A stretch of 64,000 nucleotides of DNA from Tamarix chinensis (GCA_030549775.1 CM060177.1:71097638-71161637), one strand, 5' to 3'. Positions 1 to 10,946 are shown, numbered from the stretch's first letter. Made by a program: numbers and translations. The notes: generated from the letters alone by a model not told the origin.

Positions 1-389
1 TAAAGTTAGAATTTTGTTAAGGTTATTATTTGGTCAAAGCTCTAAGGAGGCGTAGGAACGTGCTCCAAGACCGGTGTCGTTTTAGGTAAGGGGTGCTAAG
101 GCCTTTTATGTGCTTATGGGCATTATGTGCTTCGCATGCTATGTATCCTATGTATTATTATGATCATTCTATATCTGATATAACGTGGATGATATAACGT
201 GGAGTTGAAGAATGTTTTGCATGGCATGTGTATTATTTATGTATGATGATATGTGTTGTGACCCTGTAAGACATGCATGTGAGGATGTTGATATGATTTT
301 AGGTGGGAGAAAGGATGAAAAAGGAGGATGGGGAAAGAAGTTGACTAAGGGAAGTGAGTTGACCTAATTTTATGAATTTATAAGGAATA

Positions 390-960
390 ATTTAATGCAT
401 GGTTTTATTTGGAAGAATGTAATTTATGATGTTATATGGGAGAATCGAATTATTGTTTGTTTAGGAGAATCTAGTTTATGATTTTAAATTGGGAGAATCT
501 AATTTATGATTTGTTGGTGAAATCCAATTTATGGTTTTATATGGGGAAGTTTAATTTATGGTTTGGTATGATTTTATGTGAGATAATTTAATCTATGGTT
601 TGTATGGAAGAAGTTAATTTATGGTTTTGATTGGGAGAGTCTAATTTATGGTTTTGCGTGGAAGGATCTAATGTAAGGTTTTATATGGATGAATCTCTTA
701 TTTGATATGGTTCAAATCTAGGGTTTGGTATGGATGAATCTTTGGGTTGTATATGGTTTGAACTTAGGGTTTGGTAAGGATGGATACTTAGTTTGGTATG
801 GGTGAATCTTTGGGTTTTATATGGTTTGAATCTAGGGTTTTGGTATGAATTAATCTTTGGGTTATGTGGATTGAATTTCGGGTTTTGTATGATGAGATTT
901 TGGGTTTTGCATAATGGTTAATGGTTGTATAATGGTATTAGGGTTTGTATGGAAGTTAAT
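390..960 (+). repeat. Degenerate short tandem repeats in LTR
   Basis: About a dozen diverged copies of a motif reading GGGAGAATCTAATTTATGGT at roughly 40-60 bp spacing run from 390 to about 690. A second set built on GAATCTAGGGTTTGGTATGG follows to 960. The same zone in the related unit at 50040-50480 has become a 20-bp repeat, so this part of the LTR repeatedly grows new short tandem repeats. Confidence 0.7.
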
Positions 961-1330
961 AATTTCATGGGATGTGTAAAGTTTGTATGAGAGTGAAGTT
1001 TACGTATGGAATGCTGATTTGGGATTTGAGGAAAGTAATGTAAGTGTTGTTTGGGTGATTGAACATTGGAAGGGAAAATAGTGCGTGGAGCATTATATGG
1101 GTACGTAGGAAACCGAGCTAGGGTTCGTGTGGATAATTAGGGTTTGGTGCAACTGCTTAGGGTTTTTTTTTTCCGTATCAGGTGTTTTTGGTGATTAAAG
1201 TGGAGTCATGAGGATGGAATTTATGAGTTACAATGTGTGAAGTGTTAAAGGAGTGATTCATGCATGTCTAGGGTGAAAGCCTTTGGATAAGATACTTAAT
1301 ACATTAATCATGTAAAGTGGAAGATGTTGA

Positions 1331-1672
1331 GACGGGCCCAGACCGATCTACCGGCATAATAGTGGCAGGGAATGTTTTCCCTCGCGACCGATCCACCGGC
1401 TAAAATAGTGGCAGGGCATGTACCCTCGCGACCGATCCACTGGCTATAATAGTGGGGGATCCCGAGCTCAACAAAACAAAACGTTATATGTTGAAAGATA
1501 TGGGAAGACACTAATCACTTATAGTGGAACACCGTACGAGAAGGGGCCAGACCGATCCACCGGCTATAATAGTGGCAGGGTATGTTACCCTCGCGACCGA
1601 TCCACCGGCTAAAATAGTGGCAGGGAACGTTTCCCTTGCGACCTATCCACCGACAAAAATAGTGGGGTTCCC
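1331..1672 (+). repeat. Dyad/hairpin tandem array
   Basis: There are two higher-order repeats of about 217 bp. Each holds three subrepeats of about 46-50 bp of the form GACCGATCCACCGGC, then (A)TAATAGTGG, then a small hairpin. The hairpins here are AGGGAA-TGTT-TTCCCT (1367-1382), AGGGTA-TGT-TACCCT (1577-1591) and AGGGAA-CGT-TTCCCT (1622-1636). The last subrepeat of each higher-order unit leads into GGGGGATCCC or GGGGTTCCC. The array lies inside the predicted second intron of the LTR. Confidence 0.85.
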
Positions 1673-2367
1673 GTAATCATATGGACTTGAATAAAAGTAT
1701 GGTGTGACATGATTCATGATAAGAGATAAACTAAGTAATTGAATCGGATTATATACATATGGGCCTTTATACTTTTACTTGGATGATCACATGAATTATG
1801 TTATCATGTTTATGATCTTTTATTCTTATGCATGGTTTATGAGCTTACGTGTTGGACTTAGTGCTCAGTTATCTTGCTCAGTACGTAGTGTACTGATCAC
1901 CCTTTTCATGGGTGCTGCTCATTCCCACGAGTAGTATGCCCTTCTGGTTTGTGTAGGTGGGCGAGACATCAGTCGGGGCTGAGTGTTGAGCATGTTTGGC
2001 TCAAGTTCGAGAGATTTGTGGCCGTATTTCAGTCTTTATGTAATTTTATTTCCTGCTATTAATTCTTTGTATTGGAGTATTTATCCTCTTTGATTTCGCA
2101 CTCTGATTTCTATTTTATTATGTTTATAAACGTTTATGCGTACTCTGATTTTAAGGTATGATCTTTTGAGTTCTTTTATGAACTGTTGATTTGAATTTAA
2201 TGTAAGTCTTTCCGTTAGCCTTAGCACTCGGTATTGGAACGGTCGGAGAGAACCGGTCTGGTACTAAGTGTGGCGGTAACATCCCCAGAATTCACAAGTT
2301 TTAAGTGATTCTATTTTTATTTGCTTCCGCTTTAGAAAAAAAAAGTAGTGAATTTTGGAGTGTTACA

Positions 2368-3340
2368 ATAATAATGGGGGATCCCGAGCTCAACAAACCA
2401 AACTATATATGTTGATAATATATGAGAAGATATTAATTACTTATAGTGGAACATCGTGCGAGAAGGGGCCAGACCGATCCACCGGCATATAATAGTGGTA
2501 GGGTGTGTACCCTAAGTGACCGATCCACCGGCTATAATAGTGTCTAGGAGCCAAAGTGCCCTGGAAACCGATCCAATGGAAAAAAATAGTGGGGTTCCCG
2601 TACTCCTATGGACCTGATAAAGAACATGTTGTGTATCTATATTTGATAAAAAGAAAGATTAAATGATTAATCCGAAACTTTTTGGGCCTTACGTATGGAC
2701 CTATTGATTATAAGTGATTTCACTTTATGCTTCTATGTATCATATGTGTGGGTTGTAATTGTATGTGATCATTATCCTACATGAATTAATATGTTATATG
2801 CCGGCCTTAGTATTTGGTTACCTTACTCGGTACGTAGCGTACTGATCACCCGTTTCATGGGCGCTGCTCATTCCCCCAAGCAGAAGGCTCGTCTGATTTA
2901 TTGCAGGTAGGAGATATTTACTTTGATGCTATCAATGTCTACGGGACATCAGGAGGGGCAGAGTGATAGTTTGGCTGGATCGATTTCTAGAGAGACATGG
3001 CCATTCTCTTTTAATTTATGACTCATGTTATTGTTATTATGTTTAAGTTGCCGAAACAACTTTATTAATGTTGTTTAATTATTATTTGAAAAACAATAGT
3101 TGGTATTTCGAATTATGTAAGACTTGCGCATACTCTGATTTTTGTTTTTATAAATTTGAATTTATATGGTATTACTGGTAATGTTTTCTTAGCCTTAGCA
3201 CTTGGTACCGGAACGGTAGAAGTGAACTGGTCTGGTACTAAGTGTGGCGGTAACATCCCCAGAATTCACGGGTTTTAAATTAAGTGTTTTAATTTCTTCT
3301 GCTTTCAAAAAAAATATATAGTGAATTTTGGGGTGTTACA
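2368..3340 (+). mobile_element. Giant LTR unit, 3' end, disrupted by insertion
   Basis: It starts inside an array at ATAATAATGGGGGATCC because the unit ending at 2367 is inserted there. It holds the rest of the array (2461-2600), a stem CGGTACG-TAG-CGTACTG near 2838, an acceptor-like TTATTGCAG|G at about 2907, a 46-nt stem-loop (3199-3244) and the terminal stem, and ends GGGGTGTTACA at 3340. Its right flank, GGCCT, lies inside the array of the minus-oriented unit that follows, so it is itself a nested insertion. Its left half lies outside the window. Confidence 0.75.
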
Positions 3341-3790
3341 GGCCTCGACTCACAAGGTGTTCTACTATAAGTGATTAGTATCTTCCCTATATGTTATCAA
3401 TTTTACGTTTGGTTTGCTAAGCACGGAATCCCCCACTATTATAGTCGGTGGATCGAAAATATATACAGGGCAAAACACTCCTGGCTACTATTATTCCCCG
3501 GTGGGTCGGTCTCCAGGGCATAACGCTCCTGGCCACTATTATTCGCCGGTGGAATGGTCTGGCCCGACTTACAAGGTATTCTACTATAAGTGATTAGTAT
3601 CTTCCCCATATCTTATCGATTTTACGTTTGGTTTGCTGAGCACGGAATCCCCCACTATTATAGCTAATGGACCGAAAATATATACAGGGCAAAACGCTCC
3701 TGGCCACTATTATTCGCCGGTGGGTCGGTTTTTAGGGCACTCCGGCTCCTGGCCACTATTATTCGCCGGTGGACCGGTCTGGGCCCAGCT
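3341..3790 (-). repeat. Dyad/hairpin tandem array (minus orientation)
   Basis: Two higher-order repeats of about 220 bp (the CGACTYACAAGGT landmark recurs at about 3345 and 3565) are built of subrepeats reading CACTATTATTCGCCGGTGG. Read on the minus strand, the hairpin stems are CCAGG/CCTGG around AGCGTTATGC. It matches the arrays in the other units but is inverted. Confidence 0.85.
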
Positions 3791-5039
3791 CATCATCTTC
3801 CTCTTTAAGTGATTAGTGTCTTAAATGTATCTTATTCTAAATTATTTCATCCTTGACATGCATGGCTAACTATATCCACACTTATCCTCCCAGGAGGGCC
3901 CGTCCCATATCTTGAGACTTCTACACCTCCTAACTCGGTTTTCTCCAAAACCCTAACTCGGGCCTATGTGGCCCATCCTTCTCTATCATACACATCCCGA
4001 CTATTTCAACACCCCACACGTCACAACCCTTAGATCCAACCCTCACTTTCTACCCCACTCATTCTCGTTTATTTTTATTATTTTCTTTTTCTTTTGCACC
4101 TTCTCACATTATGGTTTCCTCTCAACCCTATATTAGTCTCCTACGCACCCTTATACTGTCCCACGTACTATTTTTCCCCTGAAGCCCCCAGACACCCAAA
4201 CGACACTTCTATTTCCTTGATCACATCCTGAGGCAAATTTCCATACGTAAAGTCTGCTCCCATGCAAACTCTAACCATCCCATGCAAACCTTAGTTTCTC
4301 CTATACCTACATTAGCCAACTTATTTCCCCTTGGTCATCTTTCTCTCTCATTACTCTTTTTCATGCCTCCATCTCCGATTACCACATTAATTATCCTAGC
4401 ATGCATGTCCCTAAGGACCACATCACATCACATCATAAAATATAGCATATCCATATTAGTACATACCAAAAGGGGCACATGAACACACCTTGGTTCCAAG
4501 TCATGCCACACGTGAAACAATTAAAATAATAGTATGTAGAGATCGACATAAAATTATATAGGGCATCCAAGGCATGTAGGACATATAGCACACATTCAAC
4601 TTTAGCTACACCCTTACTCGGTTTAGGTTACCGAGCTATGTTTCACATAAATTAGGCCACCAAACGCCCTTTATAATCGTTACACTTAATATATTTCCCA
4701 TTTAGTTGGTTAGATTATCAATTTATCCATTTCCTTTATTATAATTAACAAATCACCCATTAGTTGGTTAAGTTACCAAATTACCCCCATTCATTATTCT
4801 AATTACCAATTTACCCCTCTAGTTGGTTAAATTACCAAATTGTCCCTCACATTTATCATGTTTACCATTTTACCCTTTTCCATTATTAAATTATCAAATT
4901 ACCCTTTAGTTATTTAAATTATTATTTTTCCCTTCTTAATTATTATAACTACTAAGTTACTCCTTTCCAATTTCCACTTTTACCCCTTTTAATCTCCAAA
5001 ATTACCATTTTACCCCTTTGTTATAAAATTATCAATTTG

Positions 5040-5240
5040 CCCCTTTTATTACAAAATTATCAAATTGCCCTTTTATTACAAAATTACCAAATTGCCCTTT
5101 TATTACAAAATTACCAAATTACCCTTTTATTACAAAATTACAAAATTTCCCTTTTATTACAAAATTACTAATTTGCCCTTTTATTACAAAATTACCAAAT
5201 TATCCTTCTATTTTCAAATTTACCATCTCACCCCTTATTA
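5040..5240 (-). repeat. 27-bp tandem repeat
   Basis: A 27-bp unit (GCCCTTTTATTACAAAATT plus ACCAAATT) repeats about five to six times with few changes, flanked by looser TTACCATTTTACCC repeats from about 4680. Because 27 is divisible by three, the plus strand (antisense to the LTR) stays open as a nine-residue repeat, PFYYKITKL. The same zone occurs at 38860-39130 in the related unit. Confidence 0.85.
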
Positions 5241-6455
5241 CTCTACTTATATTAAATTATTATTATTACTATATAAATTGTTAATATTAAAACCTTATCT
5301 ACAATTGTTATAATTAATACAATACTTATTAGCACCCATATACATATTAGGCCATATTCTTTTACAAGGTACATTAATAAAATCCCATACGGCTCACAAA
5401 ACATTAATCATGCATTAAGATCACAATATCATAATACAACATAGATAATACTTAACATTTTCATTAATAACCAACTTCTACCTTAAATAATATCTCCAAA
5501 CATAGCACATAATCTATCATACTTCCTTTTCATCAACCAACACAAGAAAACATATATAATATATTAACATCATATATCAAGCATAATACACATTAAAAAT
5601 GCCTAAAGTGCTAACATACGCTAATCCATGAGTTTAAGTGGAATTTAATGATTACCTCGATTCCCGTAAAAATGAACCTTACCGGTATTTCGGTTAAAGG
5701 TCCAAGCTTGATTTATCAAAACCAATACTTAAAAATAATTCAAGTCTTATTATATTAGAAATTATGAAATCAAAATATAAGGCTTTAACAATTAATAGAA
5801 TAATTAACTTAAAATATAATTATACCTTAAAGTTATTAAACAAATAGATCAAGAAATGTAGAAACTCATGCTGCTAATGCAGCAAGAGTTGTATGTAAAG
5901 AAGTGAAAAGGAGGGGGTTTGAAGGTGGTGAAAATAGGGAAAAGTGGGCATTTTCGGGTTGATGGTTTGGGGGTAGGAAAGAAGAGGGTTGGGGAGGATT
6001 TAGGGCAAGGGAAGGGTTCAGAGGTGGAGAGGGGGTATAAGTGGTGGTCGGGGAAGAGTTGAAGGCGGCTAAAGGCGGCGGAGGTGGCGGCAGCGAGGCT
6101 GCGAAGGTGGCGGTCGAAGTGGTTGTCGAGATGGGGCTGGTGAGGAAGGAAAAGTGAGGGGAAAAATAAGGGCCAGTAGGTGGTGTTTTTGGCCAAAGGA
6201 GCATTGGTGGTGGTAGAGGGGGTTGCAAGGAGTAATAAGGTTGCTCAAGTGGTGGCGGAATGTGGCGGTGCAGGGTGGTTGCCGAGAAGGGAGGGGGAGA
6301 AGAGAAAAAAAGGAGAGGAGAAAGAAGGGGGCTGCGGGGTGGCTTGATGGGGGCTGTGATGGCTGGAGGGTGAGGTTAAGGGTGGCAGAAGGTGGTTGAG
6401 GCGGCAACAACGACGGATATTGGCGGCGAAAAAAAATAGGGGGAGAGAGGGGAGG

Positions 6456-6460
6456 AGAAT
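6456..6460. repeat. Target site duplication AGAAT (left)
   Basis: This is identical to 11093-11097 and directly abuts the TG and CA ends of the unit. Removing the unit and one copy rejoins the two halves of the host LTR. Confidence 0.85.
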
Positions 6461-6914
6461 TGAAATACCCCAAAATCCTAAATTCCAAAATTTTGGCCGA
6501 ATAAGGGATTAGTAGGAAATTAAACATATAAATTTAATTACTTAAATGTAGGGAATTAATTAAGGAAGATTAAGAGGGAATAATAAAGAATTTAATTGGA
6601 AGAAAATTTGGGTATTTTCCTAATTAGTATGGAGGTTAAGGAAATTTATCTAAAATAGTCTAACTAAGTAAAAAGGAAAATTATTTAATATTTTTATAAA
6701 TAATTAATATTCTAAACAACCCCAAAATATTCTAAATAAATTATGCAAAATTCAAAACCCTAAATAAAACATTTCCCTTTTCTTTCCCTCATTTTCCCTT
6801 CTTCCTTTTCTTCCTTTTCCTTTTTCTTCTTTTTCCCCGTCGGTTGGGCCTCTCCCCGCGGCCCAGCCCTTCTCTTCCTTTCCTTTCTCCCTCCCCCGCG
6901 GCCCAGCGTCGTTC

Positions 6915-7090
6915 GCTGGCCGACGCTTACGTGCAACGCGGCGTTTTGCCCGTCAACCCGCCGAAGCGCCGCGTCACGATCAATGACCCTTATAACTGTT
7001 GCCAGCCAACGTCACGACGACGCGTTTCGATCGTATAATTAATGAAACGACGCGTCGAGGTTATGAAACTTATAACCGTTGCCGATCGGC
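6915..7090 (+). promoter_or_regulatory. Duplicated U3 segment upstream of TATA
   Basis: Two diverged direct repeats of about 95 bp each contain a CGCC/ACGCGTC-type GC motif followed by ATNAATGA..CTTATAACYGTTGCC. The second ends TTATAACCGTTGCC about 330 bp upstream of the TATA box. The same pair is present at 47745-47905 and, inverted, at about 34965-35130. Read on the opposite strand the end is GGCAACGGTTATAAG, which contains the AACGG core of plant mitosis-specific activator elements; that functional link is inference. Confidence 0.5.
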
Positions 7091-7423
7091 CGGTTTCTCC
7101 CCTTTCTTTTCTTCCCTGGACCGCCGGTCCAACCTACCCCGGTGTAGTCTTCTTCCTCGCACCTGTGACCACTGCGCCGCTGCAACGCCGACAACGCTAT
7201 AGTCCGGCCGTCCTTCCCGTCCTTTCTCCCGTCCATTTCTTTCCCGATTTGTCCCAGCCTACCGTCCTGCACCACCCAGGCCCTGCCTCCTTTCCTTTCT
7301 CATCCAAATCGAGCCAGGACCTGCCGACAGAGAATCTGTAGGCCTGCCGATCGCCGCCGGACGGCGTACTGCCGTGACCTGGCATGTCCTCTCCTCCTTC
7401 GTCGTTTTCTCCCCCCAATTGCC

Positions 7424-7431
7424 TATAAATA
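7424..7431 (+). promoter_or_regulatory. TATA box of giant LTR
   Basis: TATAAATA lies in GCCTATAAATACCCCCC, 963 bp from the LTR start. The same box occurs at the same relative place at 48211-48218 and 46921-46928, and on the minus strand at 34613-34620 and 22735-22742. It marks the likely U3/R boundary, with transcription expected to start roughly 30 bp downstream. Confidence 0.65.
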
Positions 7432-7454
7432 CCCCCCTTCGACAGCCATAACCT

Positions 7455-8011
7455 GTGCTGCAAAAATTACCCCGAAACTCTGCCTCTCTGTCGCCTGAAA
7501 ATCAGACGAAGCTTCCGCCGCCGCCGCCACCGCTGGCCACCAAAAACACCCTTGCACCTCCCTCGACAAAACCAAACCATCGCCGTCCTCCACCCTTCCC
7601 TGCACGTGCCGCTATAGCCGTGCGAAACTCCCAGCTGAAAGAACCCATCTTCCAGTCGCCGCCGCCCCTTACGCCGCCCGTAGCCGCCACCTCCGCCGTG
7701 TTCCACCCTCCTTCCACCTTCCAAGTAACCTGCAGGTCCTCCCCTACCTGCCCATACCCTCCTTACCCTCTCCTTCCTTCTCCACCGGCCTCCACCATTT
7801 TCCACCACCTTCTTCCTCCTTCGGCCGCCGCGTCTGCCGCCGCGTGCCGCCGCCCTTCTCACGCCACCACCCTCATTCCACTCACCTCTCCCTGCTGTCT
7901 CCTCCCCCACACTTAACTTCCCTTTTTCCTCCTCCCATCTAACCACTTTCCCCATCTTTTCTCTCTTCTCCTCCTCCATCGCCGCCGCCGCCGGACCACC
8001 ACCGTCCTCAG
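7455..8011 (+). other. GC-rich leader, predicted exon 1 of LTR transcript
   Basis: A C/T-rich, GC-rich segment starts about 30 bp after the TATA box and ends at CCTCAG|GTGGTC (donor GT 8012-8013). An open frame at 7455-7916 encodes a Pro/Ser-rich stretch beginning MLQKLPRNSASLS. The inverted copy at 34350-34589 starts the same way but its frame diverges after about 25 residues, and the copy near 48250 has no matching start codon. I therefore call this a compositionally biased leader, not a protein gene. The donor is conserved at 48829/48830 and at 34021/34020 on the minus strand. Confidence 0.45.
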
Positions 8012-8084
8012 GTGGTCTTCCACTTATCTGAACCCTGAAACCCTTTTCTTATGCCACCCATAGTAGTTTTAATTAATATTAGTA

Positions 8085-8470
8085 TTATTACACTTATTAT
8101 TATTATGATTTATTATTACTATTATTATTATTATTATTATTACACTTATTATTACTACTATTATTATTAGCTTATTAACTAATACCACTTCTGTTATTAT
8201 CCTTAATGTTATCATACTATCACCCAACCCTAACCCCTATTATACTTAACTTAGGGTTAGTATCATTATCTTCATTATTAACATTTCTAAACTAGTATTA
8301 TTATTACCTTTATTAGTGTTATTACCATTATTAAATTCTGTACCCTAAAAGTGTTATTTTCTTACAAACCCTAATCTCTCCCAAAACCCTAACTTTTAAC
8401 ATACTTAATCATCTGTGTTGGTATTATTATTTTATTAATACTATCGCTAAGATTACTACCACTATTAGTG
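8085..8470 (+). repeat. ATT/TTA microsatellite zone
   Basis: Imperfect ATT trinucleotide runs, densest at 8095-8165, lie in predicted intron 1. Equivalent zones occur at 33880-33940 (inverted), 48880-49140, 47575-47735 and 21985-22080. Confidence 0.85.
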
Positions 8471-8672
8471 TTTTTACTATTTAACCCAACCTTATGTGAA
8501 GTATCTTGAAACTAAAGATATATCAATGATTAATACTTAGCATAAATTAGAACAAAAACCCTAGTTTTGTACAACGCCCCTACTAGAGATAAGAACCCTA
8601 ACCTTAGACTAGAATAAGGGTTAATAGTAGTTATAAGAGAAACTAATACTTAGCTTTTTCCCCTTTTCATAG

Positions 8673-8734
8673 GTGACCCCAATCCGAGCCCTAAGGAGCT
8701 AGAGGAGCGTGCTCCGAGCCCGTTACCTACCTAG
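8673..8734 (+). other. 62-nt exon-like segment in LTR
   Basis: It is preceded by a polypyrimidine acceptor (CTTTTTCCCCTTTTCATAG, AG 8671-8672) and followed by CTAG|GTAAGG (donor 8735). The same 62-nt segment with its acceptor is at 49670-49731, and on the minus strand at 32968-33029, where the donor GT has become TT. It contains the dyad GGAGC-GT-GCTCC (8704-8715). No long frame runs through it, so it is more likely a non-coding spliced leader exon than coding sequence. Splicing is predicted, not shown. Confidence 0.5.
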
Positions 8735-10027
8735 GTAAGGACGAAGCTATGGCCTTGTGCTATGTGTAATATAATGTGTTGATGAATGATGAGTGTGCCA
8801 TGTTGATGTGTATTATGCATGTGTTATGAGTAACCTGTTTTGTGTAGCGCAGCATGGATCATGAGGTACGTTGTGTGTGCCTTATATTATACGTGTATGA
8901 CATGTTCCATGTTTGATGTGGATGTTGATGATGTGACTTGTTATGGCCCTCTAGGACATGCATGCTAGGGTTTGAGTAGCATGAAATGATAATAAAAGAA
9001 CAACGGGAAAGCATATGTGGGGAAGTTTGCATGGGGGAACTAGACCTTGCATGGGCATGATCCTTACGTGGGAAAAGTTAATTTGGGTTGTAAGTAAGAG
9101 TTTTGGAGAGTCTTAGAGTGATTGGATACTCGGTATGAAAATAGTACGTGAGTTGGTGCATAAGAGACCTGATTAGGGTTTTGCGAGTAAGTGTGTGTTG
9201 GGGAGTCTGCATGGAGTATTTAAAGTCTGCATGGGGATGAATCTTACGTGAGGAAAGTTTATTTAGGAAGTAAATAAGATAATGTCAAAGTTATGGGTCC
9301 ATTGGAGACTTGGGTGCAAAATTTCACGTGGGTCGGTGTAAGGGTGTCTAAGGGTTCCGATTAGGGTTTTGGGGAGGAAATGAGCAATTTGAAGGGTATA
9401 TGGGTAAAAATGATCAAGGAGGGATGGAGTATGGGGTTGAGGGTGAGAACTCACTTATATAACGGATGGGTGAGGGTTTCTAGATGAAAGAAGAGATTTT
9501 GGGGTATAAGAAGAGGTTACTTGTTGAAGAAGTAAAGTGCTAGGGTTTGGTGCAGCCAACTAGGGTTGGCGTGGTCGATTAGGGTTTGAGTGGCCAACTA
9601 GGGATTTGTTGGTCACATGTGAACTTGGGAGATAAAGAAATACATTTGGGGAACTTCCTAATAAAGGATGAGGTGCGAGATAGAGAATAACGTAGCGTTT
9701 GGGTAAGTAAAAAAGAGTTGGGCCATATAGGTCCGATTAGGGTATCCGAGGAGGAACCCTAGAGGGATGAGAACATGCAGAGGCGATATCATATGTGATG
9801 GGATGGCCTATATCCTTGGGGTTTGTGTCTTACTATATGCTACTTTACCTAAGTCTACGGGGGGTGGATGTCGGGTGTGAGAAGAGGTATGAGTCTCAAA
9901 ATATGGGACGGTCCCTCTAGAGGGGAAGAAGTAGAGAATCAACCGCATGTATGTCAAGGGTGTGATGTGATTCAATAAGGCACGGATAAGACATTAATTA
10001 CGTAAAGCGAAAGATTGTTGAGCCGAG

Positions 10028-10386
10028 CCTAGACCGGTCTACCGGCAAATAATAGTGGCCAGGAGCCGGGGTGCCCTGGAGACCGGTCCACCGGCAAATA
10101 ATAGTGGTGAGGAGCGTTCTGCCCTGAGTGTATACTTTCCAGTCCACCGGCTATAATAGTGGGGGATTTCGTGCTCGACAAACCAAATTAAGTAAGTTAA
10201 ACCATGGAAAATACACTAAGCACTTACAGCGAAACACCATGTGAGTCGGGGCCAGACCGGTCCACCGGCAAATAATAGTGGCCAGAAGCATCTTGCCCTG
10301 GAGACCGGTCCACCGACAAATAATAGTGGTCAGGAGCGTTCTGCCCTGAGTGTATACTTTTCGGTCCACCGGCTATAATAGTGGGG
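10028..10386 (+). repeat. Dyad/hairpin tandem array
   Basis: There are two higher-order repeats about 223 bp apart (the AGACCGG landmark is at 10031 and 10254). Subrepeats read ACCGGTCCACCGGCAAATAA then TAGTGG and carry hairpins with CCAGG/CCTGG or TCAGG/CCTGA arms. CCGGT-CC-ACCGG is a perfect five-base dyad around two bases. The array lies between the predicted donor at 8735 and acceptor at 10647. Confidence 0.85.
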
Positions 10387-10568
10387 TTCTCGCACTCACA
10401 TGGACTACTAAAGAATACGTGTGGATTGGACCTATTATTAATGAGAATAAAGATTTAGTCACCGGAAAAGTAACCAGACTTTATCATGTGTGTTATCGTA
10501 TGTCACCTATGTGTTATGCTTGCATCATGTGTTCTATGTGTTGGCCTTAGCTCGTCTGTTACCTTACT

Positions 10569-10624
10569 CAGTACGTAGCGTACTGATCATCCGTTTCATG
10601 GGTGCTGCTCATTCCCACGAGCAG
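10569..10624 (+). other. Two stem-loops before predicted splice acceptor
   Basis: CAGTACG-TAG-CGTACTG (10569-10585) is a perfect seven-pair stem. CTGCTC-attcccac-GAGCAG (10605-10624) is a perfect six-pair stem. They are followed by TTGTGCAG|G, an acceptor-like site with AG at 10646-10647. All three parts are recognisable in most other family copies. Confidence 0.6.
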
Positions 10625-10946
10625 AAGACCCATCTGACCTTGTGCAGGTAGGAGATCATGTTTTCGATGCCTACGATACCTACGAGGCATCGGATGGGGC
10701 CAAGTGTTGAGCCTATCCTGGTTGGGGCCGAGAGCGAGTTCGCCGGACTCTTTTACTATCCTAGTTTCTGTCTATCTTGAGTTTGCCGTATTTGTATTAT
10801 GTTCGTATTTTGGAGTGGAACTCTTAAGTTGTAATCTTAAACAATACACTGTCTGTGGTCGACTCTTGTTTCTTGAATGATTTATGATGGCTATGAACTT
10901 ATGTTTTTGGATGGTTCTTATTAACGATGGTTTGATTTAGCCTTAG

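Larger units (their letters stand above)
1..2367 (+). mobile_element. Giant LTR unit, 3' part (subfamily A')
   Basis: The sequence ends in a GGAGTGTTACA terminus at 2367 and continues leftward past the window edge. Its order matches the unit at 47745-52264: the exon-2-like segment with an AG|GTAAGG donor at 84-89, a zone of short direct repeats, a tandem array at 1331-1672, a splice-acceptor-like site near 1956, then two stem-loops at the end. The right flank is ATAAT (2368-2372), which is also the start of the array core of the next unit, so this copy is inserted inside that unit's array. No coding domain is visible. The LTR reading comes from the family's TG...CA ends and from target duplications seen in the complete copies. 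Confidence 0.75.
3341..6460 (-). mobile_element. Giant LTR unit, subfamily B (left segment)
   Basis: In reverse orientation this matches the complete unit at 36410-41427: array (3341-3790), pyrimidine/purine-biased spacer, 27-bp repeat zone (about 5040-5240), the donor-bearing exon-like segment (5683-5728) and the GC-rich leader (about 5860-6450). It is interrupted at 6460 by the unit 6461-11092 and resumes at 11098. The 5-bp AGAAT on both sides of that insertion shows the two segments were once contiguous. The left end is cut by the unit ending at 3340. Confidence 0.8.

Noticed and set aside
700..960. Telomere-like TTAGGG phrases considered as interstitial telomeric repeats
   Set aside because: TTAGGGTTT appears singly, inside longer LTR-specific repeats, and never as tandem TTTAGGG units.
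7455..7916. Plus-strand 153-codon Pro/Ser-rich frame, with similar frames at 48271-48882 and 37132-37950
   Set aside because: The leader is strongly C/T-biased, which makes long Pro/Ser frames by itself. The start is not kept in the copy near 48250 and the frame diverges in the inverted copy after about 25 residues.
7467..7979. Antisense Gly/Arg/Glu-rich frame, nearly identical to 34005-34262
   Set aside because: It is antisense to a biased leader. The match follows from the two LTR copies being close relatives, and the second copy stops after 85 codons.
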